Assembly (NCBI RefSeq): GCF_002797675.1
Contig: NZ_PGEX01000001.1
Coordinates: forward strand, 1,798,001-1,862,000
Source: Hallerella succinigenes
GTDB lineage: Bacteria; Fibrobacterota; Fibrobacteria; Fibrobacterales; Fibrobacteraceae
Direction of reading: 5' to 3'
DNA length: 64,000 nt
Each line of letters begins with the position of its first letter. The first letter of the stretch is position 1. The notes beneath the pieces were generated by a model. That model ran no database searches and was not told where the DNA came from. It was given only the letters and a program-made list of their open reading frames with translations. A program made the translations under genes and the position numbers. Below, one piece after another: positions 51,992-61,160 of the stretch.

Positions 51992-54565
51992 ATGCAGATT
52001 TTAAAATCTTTAACTCCGTTTGCCGTAAAGCTGGGCTTTGGCTTTGCTTTAGGTCTTGGTTTGTGCTCGCAGGCTTCTGCTGTAGAAGATTACGTGTGGG
52101 GTAACGTTCGTTTTGACGGTGGCGGTTTCGTTTCCGCAGTCATATTTCACCCCAAGTCCGAAAACGTGCTTTATGCCCGCACCGACGTGGGCGGCTTGTA
52201 CCGCTTCGATTTTGCGAACAATAGGTGGATTCCGCTGATGGATTGGATTAGCCAGACAGACGTGGGCCTTTACGGTACCGAAGCCTTTGCCTTGGACCCC
52301 ACCGACCCCAAGCGCATCTATGTTTTGGCTGGTACCGGCTACTTTAGCGACGGGCGTACCGCCGTACTCCGGAGTGAAGACTTTGGCGCCACCTGGGACA
52401 CCAGCTACGTAGAAATGTTGGCTCATGGAAACGGCATGGGCCGCCAGACCGGTGAAAAACTTGCGGTAGATCCGAATATGCCAAAAATTATCCTTTGTGG
52501 AAGCCGTTCCAAAGGCGTATATAAAAGTACGGACTACGGAAAAACGTGGACAAGCTTGTATGAAGTTGCGCTTTCTTCTGCGACGGGAAGCAGCCTGAAT
52601 GGCGTGAACGGGGTGAGCTTTGTCATGTTTGACCCGGCTCAGGGAAAGCTTTCCGACGGAAGTACCGCTACGATTTACATTGGTATTTCGGAAACGGCAA
52701 AGAGTTTGCAGGTGAGCCACGATGGTGGCGCTACATGGAAAGCCGTTGAGGGAGCTCCGGAAGGATTGATGCCGCACCGTGCAAAAATTGTAGATGGCAA
52801 TATGTACATTACTTTTGCCGATGGTCCGGGACCTTACAATATTTCTCGTGGAGGAGTTTTCAAGTACAACATCGCTTCGGGAACGTGGACAGATATCACT
52901 CCGTATGATGACAATAAAAAAGAAGACGGCTCGATTGTCCATGAAAAAAATGGCTGCTCCTATGGCGGTATTGCGATTGACCCGAAGGATTCGAAGCACA
53001 TTGTGGTTTCGACTCTTGGACAGTATACGGGTCGCCATCTGTTCAAGGATGGAACCGAAAATTATGGCGACCGCATTTATGTGACGACTGACGGCGGCGC
53101 CAATTGGACTTTTGGACAGCACTACGACGACGGTGTGAACATGGATGAAAATGGCAACAACTGGATCCATGGAAATGCGATCCACTGGGCCGGTTCCGTG
53201 GAATTCGATCCGTTTGACAGCAAAAAGGTTTGGGTCACAAGTGGTAACGGTATTTTCCAGACGGACGACATTACTTCCAAAGTTCCTGTGTGGAAATTCC
53301 AGTCTGTGGGCATTGAAGAAACGGTCCCGCTGGATATCGTGAGCATTCCGGACGGACCGCTTGTAACGGCGATCGGAGACTATGACGGCGCAGCTTACAC
53401 GAATATCGAAGAAAGCACGCCGCGCCATACACCGATTATAGGAACGACGGAGAGTATGGCTTACGCACCGCTTTCAGGAACACTTCTCCGTACAGGAGTC
53501 ATTACCAAGTATTACACTTATGAGTCCATCAATTACAACGTGATGTACCGCTCCGATGATCTGGGTAAAACTTGGGATTCCGTCAAGACAACGCTCAAAG
53601 GCGGCAAAGGCCTTGTTGTGCTTTCTGCAGATGGTAAGGTGATGCTTCACCGTCCGGATCAAAGTGCTACCGTTTATCGTTCCGATGATAACGGTGCTAC
53701 TTGGGAAGCTGTAGAAACGGGAACTCAAACGCAATACTCTCGAATTGTAGCAGATCCGGTAGATCCGAACGTTTTCTATGTCGTCGGTTCCATGGGAACG
53801 CTTTATAAGTCTACCGATGCGGCCAAAACATTTGTGGAACAGCCGGCTCGTCTTCAAAATGAACAGGCGGGAGAATATTATAATGGTGGCGGTTTGATTC
53901 GCACTGTCCCGGGTAAGGAAGGTCACTTGTGGGTCCCGATGGACCAGGCTCAAGTTTGGCAACCGAAGGGATTTACGGAATACGGTCTTGCTTATACGGA
54001 AGATGGCGGCGCTTCTTGGAATCGTTGCGAAGGCGCAAGCACGGCGATTGCGGTTGGCGTTGGCATGGCGAAGGAAGATGCTGACTATGAAACCATCTTC
54101 ATCTGGGGGGCTGCGAAGTCTGGAGATCCGATCGGCATTTACCGTTCGACGGACAAATGCAAAACCTTTGAACGCATCAATGACGATGCGCATCAGTATG
54201 GTGGCCCGGGCAACGGTAATTTTGTTGTCGGTGATATGAATCACTTTGGCGTCGTGTACATGAGCACGGTGGGCCGTGGACTTGTCGTAGGCGCTCCGAA
54301 GGGTTCCATTTTGCCGATCCCGACGATTCGGATGCAGGAATCTTCGATTGTGAGCATGCAACTTTCCGCCCGAAATTTACGGGTGAGTGGTCCGTCGGAA
54401 AGCTTGCTGCTCTTGTTTGATGCGCAAGGAAAGCTCTGTCTGCAGCAGCGGATCGGGCCGAATTCCGAAGTGTCCTTGGAAAAGCTCCCGGCGGGGAAGG
54501 TGCTCGCCCGTGTGATTTCAAAGGACGGAAAGGCGCTGCATCATCAGAGCTTGACTCTGCGGTAA
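51992..54565 (+). CDS. Secreted GH74 xyloglucanase with C-terminal sorting-like domain
   Basis: About 857 residues from the ATG at 51992 behind AAAAGGG. A signal peptide (KLGFGFALGLGLCSQASA) is followed by the GH74 core. VSAVIFHPKSENVLYARTDV with GGLYRFD holds a catalytic Asp in TDVGG and VTAIGDYDGAAY the second in the GDYDG block. At least eight Asp-box repeats follow, including SEDFGATW, STDYGKTW, SHDGGATW, TTDGGANW and TEDGGASW. GH74 enzymes cut xyloglucan chains (endo- or exo-type). The end (LLLLFDAQGKLCLQQRIG ... GKVLARVISKDGKALH) looks like a C-terminal sorting domain of the T9SS type, so secretion through the outer membrane is possible. Confidence 0.93.
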   Translation: MQILKSLTPFAVKLGFGFALGLGLCSQASAVEDYVWGNVRFDGGGFVSAVIFHPKSENVLYARTDVGGLYRFDFANNRWIPLMDWISQTDVGLYGTEAFALDPTDPKRIYVLAGTGYFSDGRTAVLRSEDFGATWDTSYVEMLAHGNGMGRQTGEKLAVDPNMPKIILCGSRSKGVYKSTDYGKTWTSLYEVALSSATGSSLNGVNGVSFVMFDPAQGKLSDGSTATIYIGISETAKSLQVSHDGGATWKAVEGAPEGLMPHRAKIVDGNMYITFADGPGPYNISRGGVFKYNIASGTWTDITPYDDNKKEDGSIVHEKNGCSYGGIAIDPKDSKHIVVSTLGQYTGRHLFKDGTENYGDRIYVTTDGGANWTFGQHYDDGVNMDENGNNWIHGNAIHWAGSVEFDPFDSKKVWVTSGNGIFQTDDITSKVPVWKFQSVGIEETVPLDIVSIPDGPLVTAIGDYDGAAYTNIEESTPRHTPIIGTTESMAYAPLSGTLLRTGVITKYYTYESINYNVMYRSDDLGKTWDSVKTTLKGGKGLVVLSADGKVMLHRPDQSATVYRSDDNGATWEAVETGTQTQYSRIVADPVDPNVFYVVGSMGTLYKSTDAAKTFVEQPARLQNEQAGEYYNGGGLIRTVPGKEGHLWVPMDQAQVWQPKGFTEYGLAYTEDGGASWNRCEGASTAIAVGVGMAKEDADYETIFIWGAAKSGDPIGIYRSTDKCKTFERINDDAHQYGGPGNGNFVVGDMNHFGVVYMSTVGRGLVVGAPKGSILPIPTIRMQESSIVSMQLSARNLRVSGPSESLLLLFDAQGKLCLQQRIGPNSEVSLEKLPAGKVLARVISKDGKALHHQSLTLR

Positions 54566-54601
54566 AAGATTCTCTTTTGCAACTGTTTGCGACTGGTGCA
54601 C

Positions 54602-54630
54602 AAAAAAGGTAGCTGAAGGCTACCTTTTTT
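54602..54630. terminator. Bidirectional rho-independent terminator
   Basis: AAAAAAGGTAGC (54602-54613) pairs with GCTACCTTTTTT (54619-54630) around a five-base loop: a GC-containing stem flanked by A and T runs on both sides. It lies 36 bases after the xyloglucanase stop. Confidence 0.9.
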
Positions 54631-54713
54631 GTTGCAGATGCTAGTAAACTTCACTATGCGTTTTGCACATACTGAGCATGAAAATTCGGTATTTTGCGCA
54701 TGCTCCGAAATGA

Positions 54714-54920
54714 TTTATCTTATGGGTAAAGCTTTTTCCCGAAACCATCTTGTTGATTGATGCGTGGGAAAGCCAGGCCGCCATCGACGCGCATCACGCT
54801 TCGCTCATGATGAAGACGATTGCGAAACTCCGCGACAAGTACGACTTGAAAATGACTGTCGAACGCTACACGCCCGACAACACCATGCCCAAGACCGACG
54901 AAAAGTTCATCAGGAAGTAG
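54714..54920 (+). pseudogene. Remnant of an antibiotic biosynthesis monooxygenase (YgiN-like) gene
   Basis: An open frame from an upstream TGA to the TAG at 54918-54920 without a start codon encodes ETILLIDAWESQAAIDAHH and later KYDLKMTVERYTPDN, the C-terminal half of the ABM/quinol monooxygenase-like domain. The 5' half is missing, so it is a 3' stub. It lies between the xyloglucanase terminator and the second defence island and may mark an old insertion or deletion. Confidence 0.65.
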
Positions 54921-55212
54921 TCCGATGAAATCGCGCGCGCTGTTTGGCGAGAAGGATTTTGGCGGGAAATAGCTTGGCTGAAAAATTCCGCTTTACTTCC
55001 TTTGCGAAGCTTGCCAATAAGACCATGGAGGGGAAAGCCTTCCCCTCGCTCGCACTTTGTTGCTCGCTACCCCTTCTCCTAGGGGTTTTCGCCCCTAAAA
55101 CCCGGAAAATCGCGGACTAAAAAAGGCCAAGCGCGAAAATGCCCAGCCCATTGTAGAGGAAATTGATAAGGTTTTGAAAAAATATAGAATAAAGAATATT
55201 GAATAGATGCTT
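54921..55212. other. Gene-free GC-rich stretch with palindromes
   Basis: About 290 bases. Repeated pieces such as GGGGAAAGCCTTCCCC (near 55032-55047) and CCTAGGGGTTTTCGCCCCT (near 55079-55098) look like hairpin elements of a dispersed repeat. No gene, SD or RNA was recognised. Confidence 0.35.
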
Positions 55213-56211
55213 TTAATGTTTGAATAATTTCATTATTTTATACGGAATCCGAATATACCAAGGTCCAAACATAGAATCAACATCCTTCCACGTTATAAAC
55301 TCGACTTTATTCTTTATTTGTTGAAACACGGCCGTTTCCTCAATATCTTCCTTTGAGCTTTCGTCATAATAACAAATAAACCATTTAGCATTTGGAGCAA
55401 TTTTATCTATTTCATTAAAATACACATAATCAACACTACTTAACGAATGCCCCAGAACGTAAATCTGCTTCAATCCGGCTAAGGATTCAAAATAAGCCCT
55501 ATTGCTCTGTGCTATTTGATTTACATCCTTTAAACATGCTTTATAATACTTTTCCATATATTTGTTCGCGTTAAAAGACGCGGCAGTTTTTTGCAATACA
55601 TTATCAATAATGGGATTCCCCGTAGAATAAACTGAAATCGGCTGCATCGTATCTTGAATGGCCTCATAATTAGCATGACCAAAAATTAGTTGTTGACCGA
55701 CCTTATTATGAATATGATTAACAAACTCTGACGGGATATTACAACTTTTTTCTAAAGTTTCCGTATAATTGAATGTTAAGTAGAATGCGTCACTTGTGGG
55801 CATTTTTAATCTACTTTTCTTTGGAATTTTTGTATTTATTTCATCTTTCATCCAATCAGAAATCTTAGTTGTTATGTTTTTCGCAAAATTTATAGCAGTA
55901 GGACCATCAGAAATTCCATTTACATATCCTAACATAGCTTCTAAGCAACGCCATGTATTCAGCTTAGGCAATAACCAATAATTTTTCGCCAATATCGTTC
56001 CATATTTTTTTCTATCTCCATGACATTCCTCTAAGCCCTTATGAATTTTTGTGTATTCTTCCGGCAAATCAAAAGGAAGATAATTGCGGTCGTAAAAATC
56101 TACAACCCTCTCCAGACCATTATTCTTCAAATAGACTTTATAATCGTCATAAGAGCAGGGTACATTATGATGTAAATCAAATCCATTGCCAATGATAAAG
56201 AGTTTTTTCAT
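55213..56211 (-). CDS. AbiH family abortive-infection protein
   Basis: The 332-residue protein opens with KKLFIIGNGFDLHHNVPCSY, the nucleotide-binding-like start of AbiH (GNGFDxxH), and continues with YLLPKLNTWRCLEAMLG and FYLTFNYTETLE. The C-terminal part has IYVLGHSLSSVDYVYF, another conserved AbiH block. AbiH proteins stop phage growth by a mechanism that is not worked out. It is divergent from hsdM, with a G9-containing hairpin in the gap. The gene is AT-rich compared with its neighbours. Confidence 0.88.
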   Translation of the reverse strand: MKKLFIIGNGFDLHHNVPCSYDDYKVYLKNNGLERVVDFYDRNYLPFDLPEEYTKIHKGLEECHGDRKKYGTILAKNYWLLPKLNTWRCLEAMLGYVNGISDGPTAINFAKNITTKISDWMKDEINTKIPKKSRLKMPTSDAFYLTFNYTETLEKSCNIPSEFVNHIHNKVGQQLIFGHANYEAIQDTMQPISVYSTGNPIIDNVLQKTAASFNANKYMEKYYKACLKDVNQIAQSNRAYFESLAGLKQIYVLGHSLSSVDYVYFNEIDKIAPNAKWFICYYDESSKEDIEETAVFQQIKNKVEFITWKDVDSMFGPWYIRIPYKIMKLFKH

Positions 56212-56242
56212 TTAGTTCTTTTTCCTTCCCCAAATACGAACC

Positions 56243-56275
56243 GCATGGCAAAAAGGGGGGGGGCTCCTGCCATGC
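56243..56275. repeat. 8-bp inverted repeat enclosing a G9 tract
   Basis: GCATGGCA (56243-56250) and TGCCATGC (56268-56275) form a perfect stem; the 17-base loop includes nine Gs (56255-56263). It lies 32 bases upstream of the abiH start and 160 bases upstream of hsdM. A G9 homopolymer in a promoter-like region can slip and change expression; that is inference. Confidence 0.8.
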
Positions 56276-56437
56276 GTCCATATACACTCGGCCAAATTAT
56301 ACACAAATTCACCAAAAAAGCACATATTTTGACGAAATTTTACAAAATTCAGTAATGTGCCGATTCTTTGACAATTTGTGACAGTTCGATTTGTTTATAT
56401 TTCAAAAAAATCAAAGGCACTTTAAAGGATTTTCAAA

Positions 56438-58000
56438 ATGGCTGACAACAAGAAAGAGCAGGAACGGGCAGAGCTGCACCGCGCCATCTGGAACATCGCC
56501 AACGACCTTCGCGGTTCAATCGACGGATGGGACTTCAAGCAATATGTACTTGGGATGCTCTTTTACCGATATATATCCGAAAACTTGACGAACTACATCA
56601 ACCAATCGGAAAGGGAATCGGGAGACAAGGATTTCAATTACGCCGACTTGAACGACATGGATGCAAAACAAGCAAAAGATCAGATGGTTCAGGAAAAAGG
56701 CTTCTTTATGTTGCCGAGCCACCTCTTTTGCAACGTACTGAAAAAAGCAGAAAAAGACGAAAACCTGAACATAACTTTGGAAGGGGTCTTCAAATACGTG
56801 GAAGAATCCGCCAAGGGTACGGCTTCCGAAGAAGACTTTGCCGGGCTTTTCGATGATTTTGACGTAAACAGCAATAAGCTCGGAAAAACGGTCGCACAAA
56901 AATGCGATAAGCTGGTGAAGCTGATGAAGGGCGTTGCCGAAATGAAATTGGGCAGCTACCAGGACAACACGATAGACGCCTTCGGTGATGCCTACGAATT
57001 TCTAATGTCCATGTACGCAAGCAATGCGGGGAAATCAGGCGGAGAATTTTTCACGCCGCAAGAAGTTTCCGAGCTGCTGGTACGCATCGCCGTTTACGGC
57101 AAGAAGAACATCAAGAAAATTTATGACCCTGCAAGCGGTTCGGGTTCCCTGCTGCTGAAAGCCCGTAAAGTTCTTGGACCTAATGGAGTGCGCAAGGGCT
57201 TCTTCGGGCAGGAAATCAACCTTACGACATACAACCTTTGCCGCATCAACATGTTCTTACATGATGTGGGCTACGAAAAATTCGACATTGCTCTTGGCGA
57301 CACCCTAACCGACCCGAAGCATTGGGACGAAGAACCTTTTGAAGCAATCGTCTCCAATCCGCCATATTCCATCAAATGGGCGGGCGATAGCGATGCGACC
57401 CTGATAAACGACCCGCGTTACGCGCCGGCCGGTGTTCTCGCTCCGAAATCCAAAGCGGACCTCGCTTTCGTAATGCACATTCTCAAATGGCTGTCGACCG
57501 ACGGAACTGCTGCCGTGGTGTGCTTCCCTGGCATAATGTATCGCGGCGGCGCAGAACAGAAAATTCGCCAATATCTTGTTGATAACAACTTTGTTGATTG
57601 TATCATCCAGTTGCCCGACAACCTTTTCTTTGGAACGAGCATCGCAACGTGCATTATGGTGCTCAAGAAAAACAAGGCCGACAACAAAATTCTTTTCCTC
57701 GATGCAAGTAATGAATGCGTCAAAGTGACAAATTCCAATAAGCTCACAGACGAAAACATCGAAAACATTATAGGGAACTGGGCTAACCGCAAGAACAAGA
57801 AACATATCGCAAAGCTCGTTACAATCGACGATGTTGCCGAACAGGATTACAACCTTTCTGTCTCAACATACGTGGAACAGAAAGATACGCGTGAACAAGT
57901 TGACATCAAGAAGCTCAACGCAGACCTTGCTGAAATCGTAAAGCGCGAAGACGAACTACGCAGGGCGATTGACAAAATCGTGAAGGACTTAGAGAAGTAG
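56438..58000 (+). CDS. hsdM: Type I restriction-modification methyltransferase subunit
   Basis: The 520-residue protein has the N6-adenine methyltransferase motifs [15 protein letters not shown] (SAM-binding, motif I) and [15 protein letters not shown] (motif IV, NPPY), and the N-terminal HsdM helical domain ([14 protein letters not shown] then [20 protein letters not shown]). It methylates adenine within the site chosen by HsdS. Its start is ATG at 56438 after AAAGGA. A TTGACA (56368-56373) lies upstream, but its -10 is poor. No hsdR is seen in the window, so modification may stand alone or hsdR may lie beyond. Confidence 0.95.
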   Translation: MADNKKEQERAELHRAIWNIANDLRGSIDGWDFKQYVLGMLFYRYISENLTNYINQSERESGDKDFNYADLNDMDAKQAKDQMVQEKGFFMLPSHLFCNVLKKAEKDENLNITLEGVFKYVEESAKGTASEEDFAGLFDDFDVNSNKLGKTVAQKCDKLVKLMKGVAEMKLGSYQDNTIDAFGDAYEFLMSMYASNAGKSGGEFFTPQEVSELLVRIAVYGKKNIKKIYDPASGSGSLLLKARKVLGPNGVRKGFFGQEINLTTYNLCRINMFLHDVGYEKFDIALGDTLTDPKHWDEEPFEAIVSNPPYSIKWAGDSDATLINDPRYAPAGVLAPKSKADLAFVMHILKWLSTDGTAAVVCFPGIMYRGGAEQKIRQYLVDNNFVDCIIQLPDNLFFGTSIATCIMVLKKNKADNKILFLDASNECVKVTNSNKLTDENIENIIGNWANRKNKKHIAKLVTIDDVAEQDYNLSVSTYVEQKDTREQVDIKKLNADLAEIVKREDELRRAIDKIVKDLEK

Positions 58001-58036
58001 ACAATTCAGACACCGTCTGAACTATCTTGGAACGGT

Positions 58037-59395
58037 ATGTACATGAACAAGGAAAGTCATCTTGTAGAATATAAGCGGGAACTCCCGGAAGGTTTGGAGC
58101 GCTCCGTTATTGCTTTCTTGAATTCCGGCACCGGTGGGCATATCTATATCGGCATAGACAACGACGGCTCGGTATATGGAATCAAGGACGCCGACGGACT
58201 CCAGCGCCAAATCGCCGATAGAATTTTAAACAATATCAAGCCGAATGCTATCGGATTGTTCGAAATCGTCGTTGAAGAAAACGAAAGCAAAAATGTCATC
58301 CATGTCATCGTTTCTGGGGGAACGGAAAAACCATACTATCTGAAAAAATTCGGAATGACGCCAAACGGCTGCTTTGTCAGAGTCGGCAGTACGGTGCATG
58401 AAATGAGCGAAAAAATGATTCTCGAATCATTCGCCTCCCGTGCAAAACTTTCCCTCGCCAAGATACCTTCACCACGCCAGGACCTGACCTTCAGCCAACT
58501 GAAAATATATTATGAAGAAAGCAAAAAGGCTCTGAACAGTCAATTTGCCAAGACTCTCGAATTGCTTACACCTGATGGTAAATACAACTACAACGCTTAC
58601 CTGCTTGCTGATGAAAATGGGGTGTCTATCAAAGTCGCTCGTTACAGAGGCAAGGACAAATACGACCTTATCGAAAGCGAAGAATTTGGTTATTGTAGCC
58701 TTATAAAGGCGGTAAAGTCTGTCCTCACTCGGTTGAAGGTGGCGAACATCACGCAAACAAAAATTACCCCCATGGAACGGATTGAAAAACCTCTGGTTGA
58801 CCCAGTCGCATTGCGGGAGGCCGTAATTAACGCAGTCGTCCATAACGACTATACAAGGGAAGTGCCGCCCCTGTTCGAGATATTTTCCGACCGTATGGAA
58901 ATCACGACCTATGGCGGACTTGTCGAAGGGCTTTCAAAAGCGGACTTTTTTAACTGCTGTTCCATGCCAAGAAACCGTGAACTTATGAGAATATTCCATG
59001 ATTTGGATATGGTAGAGCAGTTGGGAAGTGGAATGCGACGAATCTTGAGGGCCTATGATGAAAATTCGTTCTCGTTTACGGACCACTTTATGCGGACCTC
59101 TTTCTATTTTGATGCTCCGCAAAAACAGGATGATAGAATAAATGACAAGTTGGGAAGCCGGTTGGGAAGTAAGTTGGGTAGTGAGTTGGGTAGTACTCGT
59201 TCGGAACTGACCTATACACGGAGGCGGATTCTTGAACTTATGGAAATCGACTCTCGGATTTCCATAGCGCAAATTTCGGAAAAACTGGGATTCAGCACGA
59301 CTGCCATTGAAAAGAATATAGATTATTTGAAAGTGAACGGATATCTTCAGCGAAAAGGAAAAACTAGCGCAGGCTATTGGGAGATTCTGAAATGA
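58037..59395 (+). CDS. AlbA_2/Schlafen-like ATP-binding protein with winged helix
   Basis: The 452-residue protein starts with an AlbA_2 domain (ESHLVEYKRELPEGLE then AFLNSGTGGHIYIGIDNDG), has a middle HATPase-like domain (ALREAVINAVVHNDYTREV; ADFFNCCSMPRNRELMRIF then EQLGSGMRRIL), then four 12-base repeats (LGSK-like linker) and a C-terminal winged helix (ISIAQISEKLGFSTTAIEKN). Such proteins are frequent in R-M and transcription-regulator loci and may bind DNA and ATP. The role here is not known. The ATG start at 58037 is weakly supported; an ATG at 58043 is an alternative. Its stop overlaps the small hsdS-start remnant. Confidence 0.88.
   Translation: MYMNKESHLVEYKRELPEGLERSVIAFLNSGTGGHIYIGIDNDGSVYGIKDADGLQRQIADRILNNIKPNAIGLFEIVVEENESKNVIHVIVSGGTEKPYYLKKFGMTPNGCFVRVGSTVHEMSEKMILESFASRAKLSLAKIPSPRQDLTFSQLKIYYEESKKALNSQFAKTLELLTPDGKYNYNAYLLADENGVSIKVARYRGKDKYDLIESEEFGYCSLIKAVKSVLTRLKVANITQTKITPMERIEKPLVDPVALREAVINAVVHNDYTREVPPLFEIFSDRMEITTYGGLVEGLSKADFFNCCSMPRNRELMRIFHDLDMVEQLGSGMRRILRAYDENSFSFTDHFMRTSFYFDAPQKQDDRINDKLGSRLGSKLGSELGSTRSELTYTRRRILELMEIDSRISIAQISEKLGFSTTAIEKNIDYLKVNGYLQRKGKTSAGYWEILK
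59147..59194. repeat. Four 12-bp imperfect tandem repeats
   Basis: Units AAGTTGGGAAGC, CGGTTGGGAAGT, AAGTTGGGTAGT and GAGTTGGGTAGT lie end to end and encode the LGSx linker in the AlbA/ATPase gene. They are in frame, so changes in copy number would alter linker length only. Confidence 0.9.
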
Positions 59396-59427
59396 GCAAG
59401 ATTGATGAGATGATTAATAATACATAA
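59392..59427 (+). pseudogene. Remnant of an hsdS start (11 codons)
   Basis: The frame ATG AGC AAG ATT GAT GAG then ATG ATT AAT AAT ACA TAA gives MSKIDEMINNT. The first 17 bases are identical to the true hsdS start at 60556. The stop of the upstream AlbA gene overlaps this ATG (ATGA), as the DUF1016 stop overlaps the hsdS start, so it looks like the original junction before DUF1016 was inserted. Confidence 0.75.
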
Positions 59428-59440
59428 TGGAGAATGGACT

Positions 59441-60559
59441 ATGAAAAACGAAAATATCCCTGAAGAAAAAGATGCGCGGAAGGGTTTTTCTGATGAAAGC
59501 GGGCTTGTTCGTTTTACAGCTCCGCCAGAGAGCGTTGAAATGGACAAAACTTATAGCGATTTCATAAATAGTCTTGTTCAAGATGTTCATAAAACAAGAA
59601 TTTCCGTAGTTCTTGCGTCCAATTCCGCGATGATTACTCTTTATTGGAATATCGGAAATGAAATTTTGAAAAAGCAGAAAGAACTAGGTTGGGGGGCAAA
59701 AGTTATAGACAGAATTGCTTTTGATTTGAAAAAGGCGTTTCCTGAGATGAAAGGCTTTTCTCCCAGAAACATCAAGTATATGCGAAAATTTGCAGAAACT
59801 TGGGTTGATAAAGAAATTATGCAACAGGTTGTTGCACAAATACCTTGGAGAAGCAATCTTATTTTACTTGAAAAGCTAAACGACCAGGAAAAACGTATTT
59901 GGTATGCAAAAATGACTCTCAAAAACGGTTGGAGCAGCAATATCCTTCAGTTACAGATAGAGAGTAAAGCAAAAGAGCGTATGGGGAAAGCTTTGAGCAA
60001 TTTTAAACTTACGCTTCCGGATAAAGAAAGCGATTTGGTAAACAACATCTTCAAGGACCCCTATCTTTTTGATTTCTTGGGAACCGATGTTCCTCGACGA
60101 GAGGTAGAAGTTGAAAAGAAACTTACTGAACATATACAGGAATTTTTGCTTGAACTTGGACAAGGCTTTGCATTTGTTGGTCGTCAGGTACATCTTGAAT
60201 TGGGCGGTGATGATTTTTACATAGATATGCTTTTCTATCATTTAAAACTTCGTTGTTATGTTATTGTTGAATTGAAAGTATGCGAATTTGACCCGGGTTT
60301 TGTGAGTAAACTGAATATGTATGTAAATGCAGTGAACAGAATTTTGAATCACCCTGATGACAAACCTGCAATAGGGCTTTTGCTTGTAAAAGGAAAAAAT
60401 GAGACTGTTGTAAAGTATTCTCTTGATGGACTTACAAATCCAATTGGAGTTGCAGATTGGCAGGACAAACTGAATGGTTCTTTGCCTGCAGAACTAAAAA
60501 GTTCTTTGCCGAGCATAGAAGAAATTGAAGCAAGCTTGAAAGATGGAGAAGCCTTATGA
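59441..60559 (+). CDS. DUF1016/YhcG-type PD-(D/E)XK nuclease
   Basis: The 372-residue protein has the DUF1016 N-terminal block (ASNSAMITLYWNIGNEILK then QKELGWGAKVIDRIAFDL and GFSPRNIKYMRKFAETW) and a C-terminal PD-(D/E)XK domain: QVHLELGGDDFYIDMLFYHL then RCYVIVELKVCEFDPGF, with the D-ExK spacing. Such proteins are common passengers of type I R-M loci. The nuclease activity is inferred from the motif. Its stop overlaps the hsdS ATG by TATGA, and a duplicate of the hsdS start precedes it. Confidence 0.92.
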   Translation: MKNENIPEEKDARKGFSDESGLVRFTAPPESVEMDKTYSDFINSLVQDVHKTRISVVLASNSAMITLYWNIGNEILKKQKELGWGAKVIDRIAFDLKKAFPEMKGFSPRNIKYMRKFAETWVDKEIMQQVVAQIPWRSNLILLEKLNDQEKRIWYAKMTLKNGWSSNILQLQIESKAKERMGKALSNFKLTLPDKESDLVNNIFKDPYLFDFLGTDVPRREVEVEKKLTEHIQEFLLELGQGFAFVGRQVHLELGGDDFYIDMLFYHLKLRCYVIVELKVCEFDPGFVSKLNMYVNAVNRILNHPDDKPAIGLLLVKGKNETVVKYSLDGLTNPIGVADWQDKLNGSLPAELKSSLPSIEEIEASLKDGEAL

Positions 60560-61128
60560 GCAAGATTGATGAACTTATAAAAAAGCATTGCCCCGATGGC
60601 GTGGAAACCAAGGCTCTTGGGGATGTGTCAAAAATCAATCGCGGAGTTCGTGTAACGCGTGATATGTTGACTACAGATGGAAAAATTCCTGTTTATCAGA
60701 ATGCGTTGACTCCACTTGGATATTTTGATAAATCAAATCGCAAGGCTTATTCGACATATTTGATTGGTGCTGGTGCCGCTGGTAAAATCGGCTTTTCCGA
60801 TGTTGATTTTTGGGCCGCTGATGACTGCTATACTTTTGATGAATTAGACAATGTTAATGATAAATTCTTGTATTACTTCCTACAAACGCAACAAAATTAT
60901 ATTGACACAAGGGTGAGAAAAGGGAGCATTCCAAGAATTAGTAGGGATGTTTTTGAAAAAATTCAAATCCCCGTTCCTCCGCTAGAAATTCAGGAAGAAA
61001 TCGTAAAGACCCTGGATGCGTTTACATCGCTTACAGCAGAGCTTACAGCAGAGCTTACAGCGCGTCGCAAGCAGTATGAATACTACCGCGACGCGCTGCT
61101 GTCCTTCGGAAAAGTTAGCCCCCCCTAA
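60556..61128 (+). CDS. hsdS: HsdS half-subunit 1, ends at a C7 tract
   Basis: The 190-residue protein starts MSKIDELIKKHCPDGVETK and has one target recognition domain (about 20-150) followed by the conserved helix DAFTSLTAELTAELTARRKQ, where the TAEL repeat matches EcoR124-type subunits, and KQYEYYRDALLSF. It ends SPP at a C7 tract (61119-61125). With one more C the frame runs on into half 2. It can act as a half-subunit or as part of a full HsdS; EcoR124-type half-subunits are known to form active dimers, which is family knowledge. Confidence 0.93.
   Translation: MSKIDELIKKHCPDGVETKALGDVSKINRGVRVTRDMLTTDGKIPVYQNALTPLGYFDKSNRKAYSTYLIGAGAAGKIGFSDVDFWAADDCYTFDELDNVNDKFLYYFLQTQQNYIDTRVRKGSIPRISRDVFEKIQIPVPPLEIQEEIVKTLDAFTSLTAELTAELTARRKQYEYYRDALLSFGKVSPP
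61029..61060. repeat. 12-bp TAEL-type repeats within hsdS half 1
   Basis: GCTTACAGCAGA occurs at 61029-61040 and 61041-61052, with a partial third unit to 61060. It encodes the LTAE repeats of the inter-domain helix. In EcoR124 the number of such units sets the distance between the two half-sites. Confidence 0.9.
61119..61125. repeat. C7 homopolymer at the junction of hsdS halves 1 and 2
   Basis: With seven Cs half 1 ends TAA right after. Inserting one C gives the reading AGC CCC CCC CTA ACA TTT GGC and continues in frame through GTA AGG TGG ATG, the start of half 2. Homopolymer slippage could therefore make and break a two-domain HsdS. Confidence 0.9.
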
Positions 61129-61160
61129 CATTTGGCTTAAACAACGAAGAAGTAAGGTGG

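Noticed and set aside
52049-53428. Minus-strand ORF of 459 codons in the xyloglucanase gene
   Set aside because: Shadow of a well supported GH74 gene. Composition is that of an antisense frame.
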